A stretch of DNA of 64,000 nucleotides from Nocardia cyriacigeorgica. Its GTDB lineage: Bacteria > Actinomycetota > Actinomycetes > Mycobacteriales > Mycobacteriaceae. Below, piece after piece: positions 1 to 7,758 of the stretch. Under the pieces are notes generated by a model. That model ran no database searches. It was not told the origin of the DNA and saw only the letters and a program-made list of their open reading frames with translations. The position numbers and the translations under genes were made by a program. The stretch is taken from assembly GCF_010858045.1 (NCBI RefSeq), contig NZ_JAAGVC010000001.1:413275-477274 (forward strand). Reading direction: 5' to 3'. Positions within the stretch are counted from its first letter, which is position 1. Every line of letters begins with the position of its first letter.

Positions 1-63
1 TTGAAGTCCAGGGGTTGGGTGCGTCACCACGCGTGGCCCGTCGCCGTGCTGTGCGCGGAAGGT

Positions 64-1368
64 TCAGTCCGGGTCGGGAACCCAGCTGCCGTGGAAACCA
101 GCGGGTACCCGGCGCGGGAGGCGCACGGACCCCACCTGGGATAGCTCGTGGGCATCCAGGATGACGAGCTCGGCACCGACGAGCGAGAGCAGCCAACCCT
201 CGTCCTCGGCCCGGCGGCCTTCAGCGGGAACGAAGACGGCCTCGCCGGGGTGCTCGGCGCGGCGCATGATCGCTCGACCGGTATCGAGGTCGTACTTCAC
301 GATCGCCCCCGAGCTCACCGTGTAGAGGTAGCGGTAGCCACGACCGGTGACGGCGAGGTCGTGCGTCGGGAACTCGATCGCGCGGTCATCGAGGCTGTCC
401 TCGGAGACCACGCCGGTGGCCGGGTGCAGCGTCCACCGGTGCAATCGCGCTCCGGCGGCCGGGGTGTCCGCGGAGGCGGATGATATGCCGCCGATCGTGG
501 TCCAGACGGCAGCGAAATCCTCGGGGCGATAGCGGGCGCCGTCGATGACGATCGCGCCGTCGCGTTCGTAGGCATTGCCGATGTGGAATATGTAGCAGGG
601 CTCGATATCGAACCACTGGACGGGCCCGGCTCCGCGCGGCATGACGCCGAGTCGAGCCCCGTACTCGTCGTCCCAGCGGTAGGGCATCGTCACACCGCCG
701 ATTGCCATTTCGTGATCGAAGGTAACCGGCAGGTCCAGCCAGATGACGTAATTCTCGGTGATCGCGAAGTCGTGCATCATGGTCGGGCCCCGCACCTCGA
801 CCTCGCGGCTCTCGACCAGCTGTCCCGCTGCCGACAGCCGGTGATAGGTCAGGTAGGGCGGTTGGAATCCGTAGCCGAAAAACAGCAGGTCGCCGGTGCT
901 CGGGTCCAGTTTCGGATGAGCAGTCATGGCCGTGTCGAGGCGTCCGCCGAAGTCGCAGGGGCCGACGGTCTGCAACTCGGGAGTCACTTCGTAGGGGAAT
1001 CCCGCTTCGACCAAGGCGAAGATACGATCGCCGTGGGGGATGACGTGGGTATTGGCGCTCACTGCTGCCCGGTCGATGGTGGCATCCTCGCGAATGAATG
1101 GCGCGCGATCGGTGAAGGCGGTCGTGCGTACCCAGCGGTTCCGATACCACTCGGCGTGGCCTCCGCGCAGGCGCACCCCATGGATCATGCCGGCTCCGGC
1201 GAACCAGTGCCCGTTAGGTTGCCCCGGTGCCGGATTGGGTCCGTTGCGGAAATAGCGGCCGGTCAGCTCGTCGGGCAGGGTGCCGGTCACCTCGAGGTCC
1301 AACGCGTCGATCTCATCGGGCACAGGCGCGAGGTGGCCGGTCAGCCAGGCTGGTCTGGTAGGGGGCAT
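64..1368 (-). CDS. Carotenoid oxygenase (RPE65/CCD family)
   Basis: Predicted non-heme Fe(II) dioxygenase that cleaves a conjugated double bond of a carotenoid, stilbene or similar polyene. The 434-residue product starts at an ATG preceded by GGAGA at a 6-nt gap; an in-frame extension upstream has no such site. The four iron-binding His contexts of the family are visible in order: TAHPK, MMHDF, FHIGNAY and the C-terminal FHGSW. The second-sphere RNGPNP block near residue 45 is also typical. It lies alone, divergent from a PadR-type regulator across a 211-nt gap containing an inverted repeat, so PadR control is likely. A paralogue lies at 42647-44077 inside the polyketide region. Family is certain; substrate is unknown. 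Confidence 0.9.
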   Translation of the reverse strand: MPPTRPAWLTGHLAPVPDEIDALDLEVTGTLPDELTGRYFRNGPNPAPGQPNGHWFAGAGMIHGVRLRGGHAEWYRNRWVRTTAFTDRAPFIREDATIDRAAVSANTHVIPHGDRIFALVEAGFPYEVTPELQTVGPCDFGGRLDTAMTAHPKLDPSTGDLLFFGYGFQPPYLTYHRLSAAGQLVESREVEVRGPTMMHDFAITENYVIWLDLPVTFDHEMAIGGVTMPYRWDDEYGARLGVMPRGAGPVQWFDIEPCYIFHIGNAYERDGAIVIDGARYRPEDFAAVWTTIGGISSASADTPAAGARLHRWTLHPATGVVSEDSLDDRAIEFPTHDLAVTGRGYRYLYTVSSGAIVKYDLDTGRAIMRRAEHPGEAVFVPAEGRRAEDEGWLLSLVGAELVILDAHELSQVGSVRLPRRVPAGFHGSWVPDPD

Positions 1369-1518
1369 CGTTGTTCTCCATGATCTCGCTGGTGTGCGGG
1401 AGAGGCGTGGTGTCTGCACCTTTGGGCACAATCGCCGCCATTGGCGCCGAGTTCGGGAGTCTCGGGCTTCATCGTCACAGGAGTTCGCACACAGTGAAAC
1501 CTTCGATATTCCACTTGC

Positions 1519-1555
1519 GACATGTCGAAAATAAACCGTCCTATTTCGACATGTC
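1519..1555. promoter_or_regulatory. Inverted repeat, probable PadR operator
   Basis: GACATGTCGAAAATA (1519-1533) faces TATTTCGACATGTC (1542-1555). The arms are complementary apart from one extra A. The site is 25 nt before the PadR start codon and in the divergent gap with the carotenoid oxygenase, the usual position for an autoregulatory operator controlling both genes. Confidence 0.65.
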
Positions 1556-1579
1556 AAGGAAGGGTCGTAGGATCGCGGT

Positions 1580-2122
1580 ATGAGTCTGCGCTACGCCGTG
1601 CTGGGACTGGTCGCGGAGTTGGACGGCGCCAGTGGATACGACCTGGTAAGGCTGTTCGATGCCTCGCTGGGCAATGTCTGGGCCGCCACCCAGAGTCAGA
1701 TCTACGGCGAACTCGCCCGACTTACCGACGATCGCCTGGTCGAGATCGCCGCGGAAGGGCCGCGAGGCCGCAAGGAGTACGCCATCACCGATCGTGGCAA
1801 CGCCGAGCTGCTGCGCTGGCTGACCGAGACCGATCCCAAGCCCGCGCGCCGCGACGAAGCGATGATGCGGATGTTCCTGCTCGGCCGGCTCGGGCCGGAG
1901 GCAGCTGTTCGCTTCCTCGACCACCAGGTCGAAACCCTCGGGAAGGCGATGACCGAAACCGTGGAGATGGAGGATGCGATCGCGTGGGGTGAGGACGACT
2001 TCTCCTTCTACGGACATCTGGTGCTCGAATACAGCAAAAGGTTCATCGCCTTCCGCCGCGACTGGTATGGCTGGGCCCGTGAGCAGGTGCAGGAGCGCGA
2101 GCGAGCCCGGGCGGCAAGGTAA
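1580..2122 (+). CDS. PadR family transcriptional regulator
   Basis: A 180-residue DNA-binding repressor of the PadR family. The N-terminal winged helix (about residues 1-80) includes the SGYDL segment, the SQIYGELARL recognition region and the RKEYAITDRG wing. The C-terminal part (about 95-175) is the helical dimerisation domain of the longer PadR subgroup (Vir_act_alpha_C type). PadR proteins usually repress an adjacent detoxification or efflux gene and respond to phenolic or hydrophobic ligands. Here the divergent partner is the carotenoid oxygenase at 64-1368, and an inverted repeat covers the promoter gap. The ligand cannot be told from sequence. Confidence 0.9.
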   Translation: MSLRYAVLGLVAELDGASGYDLVRLFDASLGNVWAATQSQIYGELARLTDDRLVEIAAEGPRGRKEYAITDRGNAELLRWLTETDPKPARRDEAMMRMFLLGRLGPEAAVRFLDHQVETLGKAMTETVEMEDAIAWGEDDFSFYGHLVLEYSKRFIAFRRDWYGWAREQVQERERARAAR

Positions 2123-2527
2123 TCGCGGTCAGCTCAGCCGAGCCGTGTTCATTCCTCGCAGGGCTTCCTCTGCCCGACGGTCTTTTCGCACAGCCGGCCG
2201 GGAGCGCGAATCGCGGGTCGCGCCCGGCGTTCATCGTCCGGACGGGCGGTTCTACCTGTTCGCTGTGCGGTGTTTCGAGGTTGCGCGGGCGGGGGAGGGC
2301 TGTGCGCCGAAACCTCCGCTCGCTTGCTGAGACTGGTGTCCGCGTTCGGTGTGCCGAAGATCTGATGTCGGCGGGTTGCTGGTGCCGGCGCGGCGGCGGC
2401 GAACCCGGGCGAATGGCAGTAGTGAAGTCGTGCAGAGAAGTCGATGTCGAATTCGGAATTCGTTGGCGTGACCGAGATCTCGGTTCTTCCGCCGCCGATC
2501 CCGCACCTCGCGCGCCCGCCGTCTGTC
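2123..2527. other. Intergenic stretch without a supported gene
   Basis: About 400 bases between the PadR gene and the leader of the PheS-like gene. Open frames on both strands here show no family features, poor initiation signals and low-complexity Arg/Ala/Gly composition. I see nothing functional before the promoter-like TACTGT at 2531. Confidence 0.5.
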
Positions 2528-2542
2528 ATGTACTGTGGTGTC

Positions 2543-2620
2543 GTGCTCAGGCAGCAGCGATTTCGTAGCCCCCGGCCGGCACATGGCCGCGGGGCATCGA
2601 TGCGCATGCGTAGCGCCTAG
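2543..2620 (+). CDS. Putative leaderless leader peptide (25 aa)
   Basis: A GTG at 2543 opens a 25-codon frame ending TAG at 2618-2620. TACTGT at 2531-2536 is a good actinobacterial -10 element whose expected start point falls on this GTG, the arrangement of a leaderless mRNA. The peptide (MLRQQRFRSPRP... to the end) is Arg-rich with a single Phe at codon 6, and the frame spans the first hairpin of the downstream attenuator-like structure. An ATG at 2528 in the same frame is an alternative start. Its coding role is inference. Confidence 0.35.
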   Translation: MLRQQRFRSPRPAHGRGASMRMRSA

Positions 2621-2643
2621 ATCTCCGCAGGCGCGGCCGGGGG
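2569..2643 (+). promoter_or_regulatory. Attenuator-like alternative hairpins before the PheS-like gene
   Basis: CCCCCGGCCG at 2569-2578 can pair with the nearby GGCCGCGGGG at 2585-2594, or perfectly with CGGCCGGGGG at 2634-2643. The two pairings exclude each other. They overlap a short frame that ends between them (TAG at 2618). This is the architecture of translation- or tRNA-charging-dependent attenuation, fitting for an aminoacyl-tRNA-synthetase-like gene, but no T-box consensus is visible. Confidence 0.45.
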
Positions 2644-2689
2644 AGTTCCCTTCCTTCGACAGTCCGCATCCCGTTCCGGAGATCTCCTC

Positions 2690-3808
2690 ATGTCGCACGC
2701 CAACTATCTGACTTCTGACCAGCTTTCCCGTGCACTGAGCATCCGTGACCTCACCGACCCTGCACAGGGTGAGCACGCGATGCAAGTCCTTCTCGATGCC
2801 GTTGTGATCGGGCTGCATACCGAGTGGGACTGTACGGTCCGATACGTCCGTGACTCGCCCATCGTGCCAGTGCGCGAAAACTACGACCGGCTCGGCTACG
2901 CACCCGACGATGTCACGCGAGCGCGCCGCTACACCCGGTACATCAGCCCGACGGTCATGCTCCGCAGCCACACAAGCGCCCAACTCCCGACCGCGCTCGA
3001 AGCCTACGCAGGCCAGACCGGTATAGATGAGCTGATCGTGGCTCCCGGCCTCGTCTACCGGCGCGATGTCGTCGACCGCAGCCATGTGGCCGAGCCGCAT
3101 CAGGTGGACCTCTGGCGCATTCGCGCCACCCGCGACACCGACGATGGTCACCTGCTCTCGATGATCGGCCGTCTGGTCGAGACTGTCCTACCCGGCGCCG
3201 AGTGGACCGTGACCGAGGTCGAACACCCGTACACGGTGGGTGGACGGCAGATCGATGTGCTCCACCGTGGCGAGTGGCTGGAACTCGCCGAGTGCGGGCG
3301 TATTCACCCTGACGTGTTGCGTGGATCGGGTCTCGACCCCGAGCAATGGTCCGGCCTTGCGCTCGGGATGGGTCTGGAACGGGCGCTGATGCTGCGGAAA
3401 TCCATTCCTGATATCCGCTACATCAGGGCAGAGGACCCGCGCATCGGCACTCAGATGCGAACGCTGGAGCCGTGGCAGCACGTCTCCCCGCTTCCGGCGG
3501 CGCGACGAGACATCTCCGTGGTCGCGGCCGAGGAGGAAGACGCCGAAACCCTGGGCGATCGCATCAGGACGGCCCTCGGCGACGACGCCGACGTCATCGA
3601 GTCCGTCGAAGTGCTCAGCCGGACCCCGCACCGCGAACTACCCGACTCCGCCCGTTCGCGGCTCGGCACGAAGGACGGCCAAGCCAACCTCTTGCTGCGG
3701 ATCGTCTTGCGTCCCGTCGACCGGACTCTCACCTCGGAGCAGGCCAATACGATCCGAAATGCGATCTACCGAGCGGTGCACGAAGGACCGGTGATGGAAC
3801 TGATCTGA
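2690..3808 (+). CDS. Single-chain phenylalanyl-tRNA synthetase-like protein (PheS core + FDX-ACB)
   Basis: A 372-residue class II synthetase of the PheRS alpha type fused to a C-terminal FDX-ACB anticodon-binding domain. Motif 2 is seen as LVYRRDVVDRSHVAEPHQVD (about residues 121-140) and motif 3 as ALGMGLERALML (about 225-236). From about residue 270 the PAARRDISVV start and the RTLTSEQAN segment mark the FDX-ACB domain, normally at the C-terminus of bacterial PheT or of monomeric mitochondrial PheRS. There is no coiled-coil N-terminus and no pheT neighbour. The start is set by GGAG inside the palindrome GGAGATCTCC (2678-2687), which could hide the ribosome site. Probably not the housekeeping enzyme: a paralogue for another amino acid, antibiotic resistance or peptide chemistry. 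Core family is certain, role unknown. Confidence 0.8.
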   Translation: MSHANYLTSDQLSRALSIRDLTDPAQGEHAMQVLLDAVVIGLHTEWDCTVRYVRDSPIVPVRENYDRLGYAPDDVTRARRYTRYISPTVMLRSHTSAQLPTALEAYAGQTGIDELIVAPGLVYRRDVVDRSHVAEPHQVDLWRIRATRDTDDGHLLSMIGRLVETVLPGAEWTVTEVEHPYTVGGRQIDVLHRGEWLELAECGRIHPDVLRGSGLDPEQWSGLALGMGLERALMLRKSIPDIRYIRAEDPRIGTQMRTLEPWQHVSPLPAARRDISVVAAEEEDAETLGDRIRTALGDDADVIESVEVLSRTPHRELPDSARSRLGTKDGQANLLLRIVLRPVDRTLTSEQANTIRNAIYRAVHEGPVMELI

Positions 3809-3954
3809 TCTGAGCGGTGCGGCCATGTGCCCCGGCGACACCGCCAAGGTAGCCGCGGATACCGATTGTCGTCTTGTGATGCCGCCGCATCGAGACGGAG
3901 GTCAGGCGCCATTCATCACCTACACCGATTCGCAGAGCGCGGATAACTCGTTGC

Positions 3955-4080
3955 GGCCCGATCCTCGACTGGATGCGGAACAATCTGCACCGTCCGCTGG
4001 CTCTCGATGCTATCGCCGCCTACGGGGTGATCAGAGTGCGCTACCACTTCCCGCGCTCGGCACGGACGTCTCGACAGTCG
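3955..4080 (+). pseudogene. Remnant of an AraC/GlxA-type regulator (HTH fragment)
   Basis: In the frame reading ILDWMRNNLHRPLALDAIAA (from 3961) the first helix-turn-helix of an AraC-family C-terminal domain is recognisable (WMxxNLHRPLxLDxIA). It then degenerates where the second helix (MSxRTFxRRF) would be. There is no start codon context and no upstream amidase-like domain, so this is a decayed fragment. Confidence 0.5.
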
Positions 4081-4279
4081 AATGGCAAGCAGTGCCACCA
4101 TCGCGGCACCGCCGCCATTCCTGATCACGAGGACGGGCCCCTCCAGGGATTGAGCGGATCATTCCGGCCTCGTCGAGCACAGAGGCTGGCCAGAATTTGT
4201 CATGTACTGGCCAACTCGCCACTGGGGCGCTGCTCCTTCCACGCACACAATGAGTGCGCACATCCCGGAAGGAGCAAAG

Positions 4280-4432
4280 ATGACAGACAAACCAGCCGCT
4301 GAGGCGCAGCTCGGTCTCCCCACCTCGGAGCTGGCCGTCGCTGCGGACGCACTGGTGGCCGAAGTTTCGCCACCGTTGGTCTACAACCACTGCGCGCGCC
4401 TACCTTTCACGCGCGTGAGCCGGCGAAGGTGA
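4280..4432 (+). pseudogene. Truncated HD-domain (cyanamide-hydratase-like) gene start
   Basis: A good ribosome site (GGAAGGAG) precedes ATG 4280. The first ~43 residues (MTDKPAAEAQLGLPTSELAV through LVYNHCAR) match the N-terminus of HD-family hydrolases of the cyanamide hydratase type, in which the NHC/NHS segment carries the first metal His. The frame then changes to unrelated Arg-rich sequence and stops after 50 codons, where the family is about 200 residues. It looks like an intact 5' end joined to other debris. Confidence 0.5.
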
Positions 4433-4450
4433 TCGGTCTGCGTCGGTGCG

Positions 4451-4600
4451 ATGCTGTTGTCCGCCGCCGGGATCACCGGGAACAGACCATGCGTCACGCA
4501 TCACCGACTGATCCGGCAACTGGAGCAGGAGGGCGGCGTGTTCACCAGGGCGCGGGTCGTGGAGGACGGCGACCTGCGGGGGACGGTGTGGCGGCGTGAG
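4451..4600 (+). pseudogene. C-terminal remnant of a DJ-1/PfpI family protein
   Basis: The frame reads LLSAAGITGNRPCVTHHRLI, then a segment ending RARVVEDGDL. This is the region that follows the catalytic Cys in DJ-1/PfpI proteins (sAAGLLdGrraTtH...D.RvVdDG). The catalytic Cys part is missing upstream and the expected TAGGVTSG block is scrambled downstream. It directly precedes an intact DJ-1 gene, suggesting an old duplication or deletion junction. Confidence 0.45.
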
Positions 4601-4616
4601 ATCAGTAGAGGGGAAC

Positions 4617-5207
4617 ATGACAACGTACGGAATTCTCATCTTTGCCGAAGCTGAAGAACTCGATTTCGCAGGCCCCTGGGAGGTATTCACCACCTCGGCC
4701 ATCTTGCGAAACGCAGGCGGTAGCGTCGTCTCGATCGCCGAACGGCCGGAACCGGTGCGTTTCAGCAAAGGTCTTCGCGTGCTGCCGGATCACACACTCG
4801 ACGACCACCCGCCTCTGGACGTGCTGCTCATTCCTGGTGGTCGCGCGGCTCGGGAAACGGAGCCGCACAACACCGTCGTCACCGAGTGGATCGCTCGGAC
4901 GGCGGCCACGGCCGAGTGGGTGGCGAGCGTCTGCACCGGAGCGTTCTTACTGCATGCCGCGGGTCCTGGGCGGGGCCGTCGGCTCGCAACCCACTGGAAG
5001 TACGAGGACGCCCTCGAAGCGCGCGGCGATGTCACGGTAGTCCGTGACGCGCGATTCGTCATAGACGGCAAAGTCCTGAGTACTCAAGGAGTGTCGGCGG
5101 GAATCGACGGCGCATTATGGCTCGTGAGCAGGCTGCACGGCAGCAGCCACGCGCGTGAGGTCGGTCAGGAAATCCAGTACGATCCGCTGCCTCCTTTCCA
5201 TAGTTGA
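4617..5207 (+). CDS. DJ-1/PfpI family protein
   Basis: A 196-residue single-domain protein of the DJ-1/ThiJ/PfpI superfamily (glutamine-amidotransferase-like fold). The nucleophile elbow is ASVCTGAFLLHAAG with Cys at about 108; the LDFAGPWEVF N-terminal block and the THWKYEDAL and LSTQGVSAGIDGAL blocks are those of the GlxA-N-terminus/isonitrile-hydratase-like branch. ATG 4617 follows AGAGGGG; the longer frame from 4596 has no ribosome site. It stands alone with no AraC domain, among remnants of related genes. A chaperone, glyoxalase or isonitrile hydratase role is possible; the substrate is not determinable. Confidence 0.85.
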   Translation: MTTYGILIFAEAEELDFAGPWEVFTTSAILRNAGGSVVSIAERPEPVRFSKGLRVLPDHTLDDHPPLDVLLIPGGRAARETEPHNTVVTEWIARTAATAEWVASVCTGAFLLHAAGPGRGRRLATHWKYEDALEARGDVTVVRDARFVIDGKVLSTQGVSAGIDGALWLVSRLHGSSHAREVGQEIQYDPLPPFHS

Positions 5208-5467
5208 TGAGCCCGAACCGGCTGACCCGTAGCACGATCGGCAGCCTCAGCCTGAGCCGTTCCCTGCTTCGAGCCGGACTCGTCGACCGCTTCCGCGTCG
5301 TGATGTTCCCCGTCATCACCGGCGCCACGGGTGAAGAACGCATCTATGACGGCTATCCGGACGTCGCCCTCGAGATGACCGACCACCGCACCTTCGACGG
5401 CCGCACCCAGCTGGTCGAATACAAGCCCCGCGTGCTGGAGCACCCGCCACTCGGCGGGCCCGCGTGA
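5204..5467 (+). pseudogene. Truncated RibD_C/dihydrofolate-reductase-like fragment
   Basis: An 87-codon frame overlapping the end of the DJ-1 gene. The segment LSRSLLRAGLVDRFRVVMFPVITGATGEERIYDG is the C-terminal half of the RibD_C/dihydrofolate-reductase-like family (LvrtLleaGLvDEyrl.v.PvvlG.G). The N-terminal nucleotide-binding half, about 100 residues, is absent, and the only start candidates lie inside the domain. Likely a relic. Confidence 0.6.
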
Positions 5468-5584
5468 GGTCGACCTGGATCGCTGTCGGGTCGGCGGGGC
5501 ACGGAGCAAGCTACCGGTCGCCGCACTGTGCCCCGCCCGCCCGCACCGGGAACAGGCCCACCGCGACCGGCGTTGTCGTGGCTT

Positions 5585-6430
5585 ATGACCAGCGAGTTCG
5601 AGCCGTCCCGTCGCGAACTGTTACGTGACTTCCTGCGCACCAGACGCGCCCGCCTGAGTCCCCAGGATGCCGGGATCATCGCGTCCGGCAGGCGGCGCAC
5701 ACCCGGGCTGCGCCGGGAGGAGGTCGCGGTGCTCGCCGGGGTCGGGGTGTCCTGGTACACCTGGTTGGAGCAGGGGCGCGAGATCACGGTCTCCGCCGGC
5801 GTGCTCGACGCGGTCGCCCGGGCGCTGCAGCTGAGCGAACCCGAACGCGCGCACCTCTACCTGTTGGCCGGGTCGAACCCACCGCCGGTGGACTGTGCGC
5901 CCCGCTCGGCGGTGCCACCGGAGATTCGGCAGTTGGTCGACGGGTGGGAGGGCCGGCCCGCCGTACTCCGCGATCGATACTGGAATGTGCGGGCGTTCAA
6001 CGACACCGCGCGGGCGGTCTTCGACTACCGCGATGGCGACCACAACTGCCTGATCACCTACTTCACCAGTCCACGCTATCGCGCGATGAACGAGCTCTGG
6101 GCCGCCAACGCGGCCGCCGTGGTGGCCGCGTTCCGGGCCGACGCGGCGGTCTGCCCGGGGGATCCCGAACTCCGCCGGGTGGTGGACGAACTCGGTGCGG
6201 TGAGCCCCGAATTCGCCGAACTCTGGGCGCGGCAGGAGGTCGGTGCGCCGGAGCAGGCGGTGAACGCGCTGCGTCATCCGGATGCCGGGCCGTTGTTCTT
6301 CGACGTCACGACGTTGACAGTGGCCGACCGGGCCGAATGGCAACTGGTGCTGTACAACCCCCGCCCTGGCACACCGACTACCGAACGTCTCCGGCAGCTG
6401 CACCGGACCGCCGTGCCGATGCCCGCCTGA
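5585..6430 (+). CDS. XRE-family regulator with MmyB-like ligand-binding domain
   Basis: A 281-residue repressor-type protein. Residues about 10-80 form a Cro/C1 helix-turn-helix (RTPGLRREEVAVLAGVGVSWYTWLEQGR is the diagnostic block of the MmyB subgroup). Residues about 105-275 are the PAS-like MmyB ligand-binding domain (WNVRAFNDTARAVF, then FTSPRYRAMNELW). These actinobacterial regulators commonly control an adjacent short-chain dehydrogenase, and one starts 77 bases downstream on the same strand. ATG 5585 is chosen because conserved homology begins just after it. The ligand is unknown. Confidence 0.9.
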   Translation: MTSEFEPSRRELLRDFLRTRRARLSPQDAGIIASGRRRTPGLRREEVAVLAGVGVSWYTWLEQGREITVSAGVLDAVARALQLSEPERAHLYLLAGSNPPPVDCAPRSAVPPEIRQLVDGWEGRPAVLRDRYWNVRAFNDTARAVFDYRDGDHNCLITYFTSPRYRAMNELWAANAAAVVAAFRADAAVCPGDPELRRVVDELGAVSPEFAELWARQEVGAPEQAVNALRHPDAGPLFFDVTTLTVADRAEWQLVLYNPRPGTPTTERLRQLHRTAVPMPA

Positions 6431-6507
6431 CCTTCGCAGGGTGGTGGTGCCACACCCACCATAAACGCGCACTGTTCCCCGCGCGGGCGGCCGAGCACTG
6501 TGGAGGC

Positions 6508-7272
6508 ATGACGCACAACAACTCTCGCTTCACAGACAAGATCGCGCTCATCACCGGTGGTTCCAGTGGTATGGGCCTCGCCACCGCCCACCGGCTCATC
6601 GCCGAGGGCGCCACGGTGATCGTGACCGGGCGTGACAAGGCGCGGCTGGATCGCGCGGTCGCCGAGCTCGGCGAGCGCGCGATCGGTATCGCCGGTGACG
6701 CCACCGCCCTGCCCGATCTCGAAGCACTCACGGCCGAAGCCGGCGCCCGTTTCGGACGGTTGGACGTGGTATTCGCGAACTCCGGCATCGGCGCGTTCCA
6801 CACCATCACGGAGGTCGACGAGACCGAGTTCTATCGTGTCCTCGACAGCAACCTCAAGGCCGCCTACTTCACAGTTCAGAAAACACTGCCCCTGCTGCCC
6901 GACGGTGCCTCGATCGTGATCAACGCATCCTTCGCCCCGTATCGCGGCGCCCCCGCCGCAGCCCTCTACACTGCCTCCAAGGCGGCCGTGCAAAGCCTGT
7001 CTCGAACCCTCGCCGCCGAGCTCACCGATCGGCGTATCCGCGTGAACTCGGTAAGCCCCGGCTACATCGACACCCCGGCCTTCCGCGCCGAAGCCGCACC
7101 AGGGCTCGAATCCGCCATAGCCACCACGGTCTCCGCCGGGCGCCTCGGCACACCGGAGGATGTAGCGGCGGCAGTGGCGTTTCTGGCTTCTGACGAAGCG
7201 GCGTATATCAACGGGCAGGATCTGCTTGTGGACGGCGGGTTGATCACCGTTTCGTCGGCAGCGATGCTGTAG
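6508..7272 (+). CDS. Short-chain dehydrogenase/reductase
   Basis: A 254-residue classical SDR, NAD(P)-dependent. Visible motifs are TGGSSGMG (cofactor loop, residues about 15-22), a NAG-equivalent reading ANSG (about 91), catalytic Ser in INASF, YTASK with Tyr and Lys (about 153-157), and the C-terminal INGQDLLVDGG. GGAGG at 6502-6506 sits one base before ATG 6508; spacing is tight but no better start keeps the TGxxxGxG fold. It follows the MmyB-type regulator on the same strand, the common two-gene arrangement in which the SDR is the regulated target. The substrate is unknown. Confidence 0.92.
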   Translation: MTHNNSRFTDKIALITGGSSGMGLATAHRLIAEGATVIVTGRDKARLDRAVAELGERAIGIAGDATALPDLEALTAEAGARFGRLDVVFANSGIGAFHTITEVDETEFYRVLDSNLKAAYFTVQKTLPLLPDGASIVINASFAPYRGAPAAALYTASKAAVQSLSRTLAAELTDRRIRVNSVSPGYIDTPAFRAEAAPGLESAIATTVSAGRLGTPEDVAAAVAFLASDEAAYINGQDLLVDGGLITVSSAAML

Positions 7273-7372
7273 GGGGTTATTGGAGAGCTCCGCCCTGCTG
7301 GCTCTCGGTCGTATCCGAACGGAGATGTCTTCCGCGGCCTTGTACTCGCACGCGAGGTGATCGGTGCCCCGA

Positions 7373-7459
7373 TCATCGCGGCCACCAGATCGTCGCAGCG
7401 ATGACCAGTAGCGGTAGGGCGATCGCGATCACGAAACCGGCGACGACGAAGGTACTCAT
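7373..7459 (-). CDS. 28-residue single-span membrane peptide
   Basis: A 28-codon frame, MSTFVVAGFVIAIALPLLVIAATIWWPR, whose ATG overlaps the stop of the preceding 100-residue gene in an ATGA junction. The peptide is one hydrophobic helix of about 21 residues ending in WWPR. This size, the translational coupling and the position at the end of a three-peptide unit argue for a real small membrane protein rather than noise. No family is recognised. It could be an anchor or partner for the upstream products. Confidence 0.6.
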   Translation of the reverse strand: MSTFVVAGFVIAIALPLLVIAATIWWPR

Positions 7460-7758
7460 CGCGTCCCTTCCGCATACGCCCAGCGAGCGAAGCTGAGACG
7501 AGGGGAGACAGTTTCCACGTCGGCTACGTTCATGACGGCGTTGAGTTCTAGTGGGCCGAGGTGATCGGGCGCGGGCACTATCACCACATCTGCGGCGGCG
7601 TTGCGTGCCTGGTCTGCTACCCGGAGCACCGACCGCCCGTCCGACCACACGAGGCGGTACCCGAGGTGGCGGGCGAGGCGGTGTATCTGGGCGCGATCCC
7701 ATTCGGGTGCACGGCTGATGTCGGCGTCGATCCAGCCGAAGGCGATCGAGTGGTTCAT
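7456..7758 (-). CDS. Hypothetical protein (100 aa), middle gene of a coupled mini-operon
   Basis: A 100-residue soluble protein with no recognised family. Its layout (GWIDADISR, then DRAQIHRLARHLGYRLVWSDGRS, then ADVVIVPAPDHLG) is faintly like the catalytic N-terminus of a serine resolvase (xxVSTDDQ...Q...LxxYxxxxG....D.iivpkldRLGR), but the catalytic Ser-Arg context is not convincing, so this is only a fold-level suggestion. It is coupled on both sides by ATGA overlaps: to the 37-residue gene upstream and to the 28-residue membrane peptide downstream. Confidence 0.6.
   Translation of the reverse strand: MNHSIAFGWIDADISRAPEWDRAQIHRLARHLGYRLVWSDGRSVLRVADQARNAAADVVIVPAPDHLGPLELNAVMNVADVETVSPRLSFARWAYAEGTR

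Noticed and set aside
2569..2643. Classical T-box riboswitch before the PheS-like gene
   Set aside because: Alternative hairpins are present, but I could not find the T-box consensus or a specifier stem, so I call it only attenuator-like.
2252..3151. 299-codon antisense frame over the PheS-like gene
   Set aside because: No motifs, Arg/Gly-rich, and overlapped by a sense gene with clear class II synthetase motifs.
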